DNA of 27,376 nt, from contig JAIESS010000017.1 in assembly GCA_019745755.1 (NCBI GenBank), positions 1 to 27,376 on the forward strand, in the 5' to 3' direction. Both the position numbers and the translations under genes were made by a program. The notes under the pieces were generated by a model. That model saw nothing but the letters and a program-made list of their open reading frames with translations. It was not told the origin of the DNA and did not search any database. Of the stretch, positions 21,293 to 27,376 are shown in pieces (the stretch's first letter is position 1; every line of letters starts with the position of its first letter). The DNA comes from Alphaproteobacteria bacterium (GTDB taxonomy: Bacteria; Pseudomonadota; Alphaproteobacteria; Paracaedibacterales; JAKBAR01).

Positions 21293-23215
21293 ATGACTCC
21301 TCCAATACTAAGCTTTTCACAGGATTTTTTAAAGCACTACCATATACTCGCCCTCATTTTCTGCAGTGTTTTCTTAGCAGTCCCATGCATCGCTAGCAAA
21401 GGATGTCCCGTCAAAACATCTGTCCCTGGGAATTGGAGCGTCTTGAAAAATAAGGCTGACTGCGACCTTGCTCATAAAATTCTTATCTGGCAAGCCCTTG
21501 ATGATGGTGGGGCGACCTTTGAAGCCATTACGAATTTTTATAATGTAAACCCGTCGTGGCCCAATCAAGTCGCTCTTAAGCGCAAGGCAGAGCAAGCCAT
21601 TGATGATCATACCGACTCTCACAAAATCATTACATGGTTTCGTAAAAATTCCCCCGTAACAGCACCCGGTGTTATCGCCTTTGCTAAGGTAGCTACGTCG
21701 CCTAAGGATATTAAAACGCTTGAGGAAGTCTTTCCCAAGGTAGCCTTATCCAAAAAAGAGCTTCATACCCTTGTGAAGGTGGCGCGACATTTTCTTAAAG
21801 ATAAAGATTTTATCAATCGTTTTGATGAGCTTATGAAAACGAATCAGGTGAGCATGGCTGAGATGCTTATTCCGTTCTTGCCGCACTCCTATACACAGAT
21901 TGCAAAAGATCGGTTAAGTCTTGCGAAGGGGAAAACCGTCAAACGAAAAAATCTTACATTTCCTGGGTATTTGTGGCAATACGGCCTGTATTTGTTAAAG
22001 GCTGAAAAAAATGATGAGCTTGTCACATTTTTGAAAGAAAAAGTTGTGGTAAGCGCTGAGGTTTTAGATCCCGAACTTTGGTGGACAACCCTGCGTCGCA
22101 TTTTGCTTCGGCGTTTGCTTGATAGCGCACGTTACAAAGAAGCCTATACTGTAGCTACAGGAACAAAAGTAGATAAGGGCACAGAATTTGCGGAAGCAAA
22201 ATGGCTTGAGGGCTGGATTAATTTACGCTTTTTAAGACGTCCCAAGGAAGCTTTCAGGGAGTTTCAAGCACTTTACGATCGATCTGAAACAGCCCTTAAT
22301 CTGAGCAAAGGTGCCTATTGGGCAGCCCGTGCTGCAGATGCCCATGGGAATAAACAGCTAAAAAAAACATGGCTTGAAAAGGCTGCTAAACACCGCGCGA
22401 GTTTTTATGGACAACTTGCCAATGATACCCTTGAAAAACCTTTTCCACCAGAGGATCTTATTGTATCAAGGGCGGAAGATGCAGCTTTTGAAAACATGGA
22501 ACTTGTGCGGGTCATTCGTCTCCTTAAAAAAGTAGGAAATGTCGATCTCAGTGAACTTTTCTTTTGGAAACTTGCTATTAATGTATCAAAACCGGATGAG
22601 CATGAGCTTCTTATTAAGCTTGCGGCAGATGTGGCGGGTGCCCATGCAGCAGTTCAGGTGACAAAAATTGGCTCAAAGTATGTGATGCCTGTGATTGATG
22701 AAGCCTACCCTCATATCGAAAAAGCGCACATGCCATCACTATCCAATGAATTTAGTGTAAATATCCAAGCTCTTATTCATGCTATTATCCGCCAAGAGAG
22801 TCGCTTTAGAATGCAAGCAACGAGCCACCGTGGGGCCAAGGGGCTGATGCAGATTTTGGATGGGACGGCCCATCAGATTTCACGCGCGGATGGCATTCGT
22901 TATAGCAATATTTATGATCCCAAAAGCAATATTGCCCTTGGGGAAGCGTATATAAAAAGCTTTTTACGTCGTTATGATGGTTCGCTTATTCTTACGCTTG
23001 CAGCGTATAATGCCGGGCCAAACCGTGTGGACCGCTGGGTGAAACAATACGGTCGCCCGGGGGATAAAGAGGGATTCGAAGCCATTGAGTGGATTCAGAT
23101 GATCCCTTTTCGAGAAACCCGCCATTACGTCGAGCGGGTTTTAGAAAATTATTGGCGCTACTGCGTCTCCTTTGACGGTATCCCCATTAAAGCCTGGCAT
23201 AAAGCCCTGTTTTAA
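21293..23215 (+). CDS. slt: Soluble lytic murein transglycosylase
   Basis: The protein has 640 residues. A signal peptide with a long n-region (hydrophobic ILALIFCSVFLAVPCIAS, about 18-35) sends it to the periplasm. A long alpha-helical superhelix (about 50-470) matches the doughnut domain of Slt70. The catalytic SLT domain follows: HAIIRQESRF with the acid Glu at about E502, SHRGAKGLMQILDGTAHQI, then NIALGEAYI and LTLAAYNAGPNRV. It cleaves the glycan strand to 1,6-anhydro-MurNAc products during wall turnover. It is divergent from dapA. The last codons take part in an 11-bp inverted repeat. Confidence 0.94.
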   Translation: MTPPILSFSQDFLKHYHILALIFCSVFLAVPCIASKGCPVKTSVPGNWSVLKNKADCDLAHKILIWQALDDGGATFEAITNFYNVNPSWPNQVALKRKAEQAIDDHTDSHKIITWFRKNSPVTAPGVIAFAKVATSPKDIKTLEEVFPKVALSKKELHTLVKVARHFLKDKDFINRFDELMKTNQVSMAEMLIPFLPHSYTQIAKDRLSLAKGKTVKRKNLTFPGYLWQYGLYLLKAEKNDELVTFLKEKVVVSAEVLDPELWWTTLRRILLRRLLDSARYKEAYTVATGTKVDKGTEFAEAKWLEGWINLRFLRRPKEAFREFQALYDRSETALNLSKGAYWAARAADAHGNKQLKKTWLEKAAKHRASFYGQLANDTLEKPFPPEDLIVSRAEDAAFENMELVRVIRLLKKVGNVDLSELFFWKLAINVSKPDEHELLIKLAADVAGAHAAVQVTKIGSKYVMPVIDEAYPHIEKAHMPSLSNEFSVNIQALIHAIIRQESRFRMQATSHRGAKGLMQILDGTAHQISRADGIRYSNIYDPKSNIALGEAYIKSFLRRYDGSLILTLAAYNAGPNRVDRWVKQYGRPGDKEGFEAIEWIQMIPFRETRHYVERVLENYWRYCVSFDGIPIKAWHKALF

Positions 23216-23221
23216 TGGGGA
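23181..23221. repeat. Perfect 11-bp inverted repeat across the slt stop codon
   Basis: TCCCCATTAAA (23181-23191) and TTTAATGGGGA (23211-23221) are perfect inverted copies around a 19-base loop, and the slt stop lies in the right arm. The loop contains AGCCCTGT (23203-23210), which is complementary to ACAGGGCT (23259-23266) beside the end of the convergent gene. It may serve as a terminator or stabiliser for either transcript. No T-run follows. Confidence 0.55.
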
Positions 23222-23268
23222 CAGCCTATTACTAACACTACCACTCATATTATTGGCGACAGGGCTCT

Positions 23269-24444
23269 CTACTTTTTCCATGCATTAAAGTGTCTCAACA
23301 TGGCCACTCGAGCGGCGAGATTATTAGCAAACGTTTGATACCATTCTGGATTATCTCTTCCCATAGAAACACCTATTGGTGATCCATCCCAACTATTATC
23401 ACCCGTCACATCTTTTATGACAAGCAATAAATTGTTATCAATATCAATGTGATTTAAGGCATTTAATGGATTGGATCGAATGCCGAAATAATCAGAATCA
23501 GCTGAGGTTCCAGGCCTTGTTAAAATTTCTGATGCTTTTACTGAAAACCCATCAACGGCTGCGCTTATCTTACCTTGTAGAGTAATGTCGGGAACTTGAC
23601 CATATCCATTATCTAAAAGGGTATCCCTAAGAACATCAGGTATAATAGTGGTAATAAAATCTTTGTTAATGACTGGCATCTGCACACCAGAAATATCTTT
23701 TATTCTATCTTTTATATTCAATTTTTTTGTTTCTTGTATCCAGAAATTTATTTTATCCTGAACCGCTTGTACAATAGGGGCATTTGGCTTAAACAAATTA
23801 TCAGACGTGAAGTGCTTAGACACATCCACCTTGAACCATGCCTGTGCAATATCCATCAAAGCATGGGCATAAAGACTTTGAACAATGGCCTGATGCTGTG
23901 TTTTTTTATCGTCTTTATTCTTCAAGAAATATTGTTCTGTTCCTGGATTACTAAAAATATTCAATACTCCAAAAACGTTATTATTACTGTTTTTCAAAGC
24001 ATCCAACATAAAAAATTCGGCGGATATATAAATCCCCTCTATAATTACTTTAAATTCTTCTAGGGAAGGTCCTTTTGTGAGATCAATGTTAAACTGTTTG
24101 TCGCCATAAAGTGTCTGATGAAGGCGAGCTGCTGTATTTATGGTATCCACTAATGAGCCACTTCCCATTAATAACTGATCCCTTTTTGACTTAAGGTCAT
24201 TCGTAAGAGCTTCTATTACTTGGTCCCATGTTTGTTGGACTTTCACATCTTTGTCACCCTTCGATGAAGAATTTAATGTTAACTTCGACGGGGTCCCACT
24301 ACCCTTACCTAGTGATAACGTCAACGGCTTACCATCCGCTGCATATGTTGGGTAGGATGCAAGAACGATTCCGGTCCCCATAAGAGCCGTTGTGAGCAAA
24401 AGAGCCTTCGCAGTGCCTCCCAATGATTGTCCTATGTTTTTCAT
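23269..24444 (-). CDS. Exported hypothetical protein
   Basis: I do not recognise this protein of 391 residues. The N-terminus has a long signal peptide (KALLLTTALMGTGIVLASYP, probable cut after TYA), and AAGGGA lies just before the ATG. The start of the mature part is Gly/Ser/Lys-rich (LSLGKGSGTPSKLTLNSSS). The rest looks mainly helical, with no cysteine and no membrane segment. DVTGDNSWDGSPIG near the C-terminus has an acidic loop look but no named motif. Base use is AT-richer than slt or alaS, which could mean transfer or weak constraint. It converges on slt. Confidence 0.72.
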   Translation of the reverse strand: MKNIGQSLGGTAKALLLTTALMGTGIVLASYPTYAADGKPLTLSLGKGSGTPSKLTLNSSSKGDKDVKVQQTWDQVIEALTNDLKSKRDQLLMGSGSLVDTINTAARLHQTLYGDKQFNIDLTKGPSLEEFKVIIEGIYISAEFFMLDALKNSNNNVFGVLNIFSNPGTEQYFLKNKDDKKTQHQAIVQSLYAHALMDIAQAWFKVDVSKHFTSDNLFKPNAPIVQAVQDKINFWIQETKKLNIKDRIKDISGVQMPVINKDFITTIIPDVLRDTLLDNGYGQVPDITLQGKISAAVDGFSVKASEILTRPGTSADSDYFGIRSNPLNALNHIDIDNNLLLVIKDVTGDNSWDGSPIGVSMGRDNPEWYQTFANNLAARVAMLRHFNAWKK

Positions 24445-24498
24445 AACTGTTTCCCTTGAATAAATAAAAATCTCTATCCTTAGGGTAGAACCAAAAAG

Positions 24499-24513
24499 TT
24501 AATACTTTCTTAA
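24499..24513 (-). promoter_or_regulatory. CtrA-like box before the exported orphan at 24444
   Basis: A perfect TTAA-N7-TTAA (TTAAGAAAGTATTAAC on the minus strand) lies 54 bp before the start. The spacing is like that of the other boxes. The flanks are A/T runs, so chance cannot be excluded, and it is also upstream of alaS on the other strand. Confidence 0.42.
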
Positions 24514-24543
24514 AAAAATTAAAAAAATGTTGTGGGAAAAATC

Positions 24544-24572
24544 TTTCGAAAACGGCTCAGGACGACTATAAA
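24544..24572 (+). promoter_or_regulatory. Candidate alaS promoter with small inverted repeat
   Basis: TTTCGA, 17 bases, then TATAAA (24567-24572) is a plausible sigma70-like pair 36 bp before alaS. GACTA (24564-24568) and TAGTC (24578-24582) form a short inverted repeat around the -10. Confidence 0.35.
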
Positions 24573-24608
24573 TAAAGTAGTCCTATCTTTTATTCTTATG
24601 CTTTTTAT

Positions 24609-27233
24609 ATGCGCCTTACTGATATTCGTTCCACGTTTTTGGATTATTTTAAAAAACAAGATCATACGATTGTGGAATCAAGCCCCCTTGTGCCGCGCAA
24701 TGATCCAACGTTGATGTTTACGGCTGCGGGCATGGTACAGTTTAAGGATGTGTTTACAGGTACAGAAAAACGGGCGTATACACGGGCGACGTCATCACAA
24801 AAATGTCTTCGTGCGGGGGGTAAACACAATGACCTGGATAATGTGGGCTATACAACACGCCACCATACTTTTTTTGAGATGCTGGGCAATTTTTCCTTTG
24901 GTGATTATTTTAAAGAAGAGGCCATATTTTACGCTTGGGACCTTGTCACAAAGCATTTTCATTTGGATCCAAAGCGTCTTCTCGTTACGGTGTATGCTGA
25001 CGATCATGAGGCAGCAAGCATTTGGAAAAAGATCACGGGTTTTTCCGATGATAAAATTCTTCGTATTGCAACATCGGATAATTTTTGGTCCATGGGAGAT
25101 ACGGGGCCTTGCGGTCCATGTACAGAAATTTTTTACGATCATGGCGAGCATATTGCGGGCGGCCCCCCCGGCTCACCCGATGAAGATGGTGATCGCTTTA
25201 CGGAGATCTGGAACCTGGTTTTTATGCAGTATGAGAAGTTTGCTGATGGGACTCAAACGAATCTTCCTAAGCCTTCCGTCGATACGGGGATGGGGTTGGA
25301 ACGGATTGGTGCCGTTCTCCAGGGTGTTCATAGCAATTTTGAGACGGACTTATTCAAGGCACTTATCGAAGCCTCAAAAGACCTTACGCATAACAGCGGC
25401 ATGCAGCAGTCTCATCAGGTGATCGCTGATCATTTGCGTGCGAGTTGTTTTTTGTTGGCGGATGGCGTTCTTCCAAGTAATGAGGGGCGCGGTTATGTGC
25501 TACGCCGGATTATGCGTCGCGGCATGCGTCACGGTCATTTATTAGGGGCGAAGGATACACTTATGCATCGCCTCGCACCTACATTGATTGACCTTATGGG
25601 AGTTCACTATCCAGAATTAAAACGCGCCGAAAGCCTCATGATTAGCACTCTCAAACAAGAAGAAGAGCGTTTCCGTGAAACTCTTGGCCGGGGCATGAAA
25701 CTCCTTTCGGATGAAGTAAAAAAGCTTAGTAGTGAAGACGCTTTTCCAGGCGATGTAGCGTTTAAGCTCTATGATACTTACGGCTTTCCTATGGATTTGA
25801 CCGCGGACGTTTTACGCGGGGATGGGAGAGCCCTTGATACGATGGGATTCGATGCTGCCATGAATGCGCAAAAGCAAGCAGCACGTGCAACCTGGGTTGG
25901 ATCCGGTGATACAAAAAATGATAAAATCTGGTTTGAGGTTAAGGAAAAAGCAGGGTCAACAGATTTCCTTGGGTATGAATCACTCCATGCCGAAGCCATG
26001 ATCACAGCCATTGTTGTGGATGGAAACATGGTAATGTCAGCGTCACGTTCTGATGTGATAAGTGGCAAGAGCATCTATGTCATGTGTAACCAAACCCCCT
26101 TTTACGGTGAATCCGGGGGGCAAATGGGGGATCATGGAAGTATCGAAAGTCCTATGTTCAAGGGGCGCGTCGTCAACACGCTGAAATTCCTTGATGGGCT
26201 TATTGTTCATGATGTAGGCAATTTAGAGGGCACACTCAAGGTTGGTGATGCTGTGAAGCTGGATGTGGATGATAACCGTCGTCATGGCCTTCGCCAGCAC
26301 CACTCCGTCACCCATCTTCTCCATGCAGCATTGCGCCAGATTCTTGGTGAACACGTCATGCAAAAGGGATCCCTTGTGGAGCAAGATCGTCTGCGTTTTG
26401 ACTTTGCCCACACAAAGTCTATGCTCGAGGAAGAACTGCTCAATGTTGAAAATCTTGTGAATCAGCATATTCAGCAAAACATTGCAACACAAACCCAGCT
26501 AAAAACACCGGAAGAAGCCATTCAAAGTGGTGCCATGGCCCTGTTTGGGGAGAAATACGGTGACTCAGTGCGCGTTGTCAGCATGGGCGATGCCTCGACA
26601 GAGCTTTGCGGTGGGACTCATGTGAATGCTACGGGAGAGATTGGTCTTTTTAAAATTATCTCTGAATCAGGTATTGCGTCGGGGGTACGTCGCATCGAAG
26701 CCGTAGCAGGCATGGCAGCACTCACGTATGTGCGTAGTATGGACGAGCAGAAAAAACTGCTGAGTCATACTCTCAAAGCACCACCAGAACAGATGGTCGA
26801 AAAAGTGACCCGTTTGATAGAAGAGCAAAAATCTCTTCAACAGCAAATAACAGATCTTCGCCATAAATTAGCAGCAGGAGAGAGCACAAAGGAAATCCTT
26901 GAGGTGATTAACAATGTCAAACTCCTCATCAAACATCTTGAAGGCTATGCGACGAAGGATCTTAAGACATTGATGGATACCCTCAAGGAAAGTGTTGGAT
27001 CGGGGGTTGTTCTTCTTTCCAATGTGACGGACGAGGGGAAGGTCGCGTTGTTGCTGGGGGTGACGAATGATTTGATACACAGGTTCGATGCAGGAAAAAT
27101 TATTAGTGAAATCTCTTCTCCTCTTGGAAGCTCAAAAGGAGGGGGGCGTGCGGATATGGCACAAGCCGGCGGTAATGACCCCTCAGGGCTTCCAAAGTGT
27201 GAGGAACGGATAAGGCTAATGCTTCAAGGGTGA
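24609..27233 (+). CDS. alaS: Alanine--tRNA ligase
   Basis: The protein has 874 residues, a normal full length. The class II aminoacylation core has RNDPTLMFTAAGMVQFKD and RHHTFFEMLGNFSFGDYFK, with the motif 3 region around GMGLERI. The editing domain that removes mischarged Ser and Gly has RQHHSVTHLLHAALR and CGGTHVNATGE, giving the zinc-binding His/Cys set. The C-terminal C-Ala part ends with SSKGGGRADMAQAGG. The ribosome-binding site before ATG 24609 is weak. It is followed after 92 bp by an asparagine-synthase-like start. Confidence 0.98.
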   Translation: MRLTDIRSTFLDYFKKQDHTIVESSPLVPRNDPTLMFTAAGMVQFKDVFTGTEKRAYTRATSSQKCLRAGGKHNDLDNVGYTTRHHTFFEMLGNFSFGDYFKEEAIFYAWDLVTKHFHLDPKRLLVTVYADDHEAASIWKKITGFSDDKILRIATSDNFWSMGDTGPCGPCTEIFYDHGEHIAGGPPGSPDEDGDRFTEIWNLVFMQYEKFADGTQTNLPKPSVDTGMGLERIGAVLQGVHSNFETDLFKALIEASKDLTHNSGMQQSHQVIADHLRASCFLLADGVLPSNEGRGYVLRRIMRRGMRHGHLLGAKDTLMHRLAPTLIDLMGVHYPELKRAESLMISTLKQEEERFRETLGRGMKLLSDEVKKLSSEDAFPGDVAFKLYDTYGFPMDLTADVLRGDGRALDTMGFDAAMNAQKQAARATWVGSGDTKNDKIWFEVKEKAGSTDFLGYESLHAEAMITAIVVDGNMVMSASRSDVISGKSIYVMCNQTPFYGESGGQMGDHGSIESPMFKGRVVNTLKFLDGLIVHDVGNLEGTLKVGDAVKLDVDDNRRHGLRQHHSVTHLLHAALRQILGEHVMQKGSLVEQDRLRFDFAHTKSMLEEELLNVENLVNQHIQQNIATQTQLKTPEEAIQSGAMALFGEKYGDSVRVVSMGDASTELCGGTHVNATGEIGLFKIISESGIASGVRRIEAVAGMAALTYVRSMDEQKKLLSHTLKAPPEQMVEKVTRLIEEQKSLQQQITDLRHKLAAGESTKEILEVINNVKLLIKHLEGYATKDLKTLMDTLKESVGSGVVLLSNVTDEGKVALLLGVTNDLIHRFDAGKIISEISSPLGSSKGGGRADMAQAGGNDPSGLPKCEERIRLMLQG

Positions 27234-27325
27234 GTGTTTGTTTATCTCTTCCCCAAACTTTTCCTTGCCTCTATCCCTAAAAAGTGGTTTGAATTCAAGC
27301 ATTAGAGATCTTTTTGTTAAGTTAA

Positions 27326-27376
27326 ATGTGCGGTATTACAGGGTTTTGGACCCGGTCATCTTTTGATAAAAAGGCT
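27326..27376 (+). CDS. Class II glutamine amidotransferase, likely asparagine synthase (N-terminal 17 residues)
   Basis: The visible residues MCGITGFWTRSSFDKKA match the start of asparagine synthases, with the catalytic nucleophile Cys2 directly after the initiator Met. PurF and GlmS also start MCGI, but MCGITGFW is closest to AsnB-type enzymes, some of which act in capsule or O-antigen clusters. The gene runs off the right edge, so its subfamily cannot be decided. The ribosome-binding site is weak. Confidence 0.72.
   Translation, partial: MCGITGFWTRSSFDKKA

Noticed and set aside
24748..25422. A 224-codon open frame inside alaS
   Set aside because: It lies wholly within the well-conserved AlaRS core in another frame and has no family signature.
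27234..27325. A terminator or tRNA after alaS
   Set aside because: No stem with a T-run and no cloverleaf pattern could be found.

Overview
The window looks like the chromosome of an alphaproteobacterium with moderate to low G+C. Three things point there: nuoC and nuoD are separate genes in the order nuoB-C-D-E-F, the ribosomal protein S4 is of the alphaproteobacterial type, and five perfect TTAA-N7-TTAA boxes (the CtrA recognition pattern) lie in front of genes. The many short exported proteins without recognisable relatives and the decayed transposase suggest a host-associated lineage, perhaps Holosporales-like. That placement is inference.

Layout. Positions 1-3061 (minus) hold a tightly overlapping NADH dehydrogenase operon, nuoB-nuoC-nuoD-nuoE-nuoF, with nuoF cut by the window edge and no nuoA in front of nuoB. 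Positions 3204-5551 (minus) hold an exported Excalibur-domain protein, a SIR2-like DUF4917 protein, and the outer-membrane lipid-asymmetry protein MlaA. Positions 5731-11073 (plus) are a type I secretion operon made of two different ABC transporters and a HlyD-type adaptor. An exported orphan follows, then trmB, then a decayed IS5-family transposase (12614-13110). Positions 13131-16216 (minus) hold ychF and a large exported low-complexity protein with an internal duplication and a hexanucleotide tract.

Positions 16459-18941 (plus) carry rpsD with a clear terminator, a methyltransferase with a possible signal peptide, and a short holB. An exported orphan follows (19025-19825). Then come dapA-smpB (minus), a divergent soluble lytic transglycosylase (plus), another exported orphan (minus), alaS (plus), and the first codons of an asparagine-synthase-like gene at the right edge.

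How the parts may work together. Respiration, translation and cell-wall genes are ordinary housekeeping. The accessory interest lies in the envelope and secretion genes. The secretion operon, mlaA and three exported orphan proteins each have a perfect TTAA-N7-TTAA box 49-79 bp before the start codon, and the large exported protein has a one-mismatch version. This suggests a CtrA-controlled envelope and secretion programme. The best candidates for something new are this putative regulon, the heteromeric type I exporter whose two ATPase signature motifs are both degenerate, and the SIR2-like protein encoded directly behind mlaA. No tRNA, rRNA or CRISPR array was found by eye.
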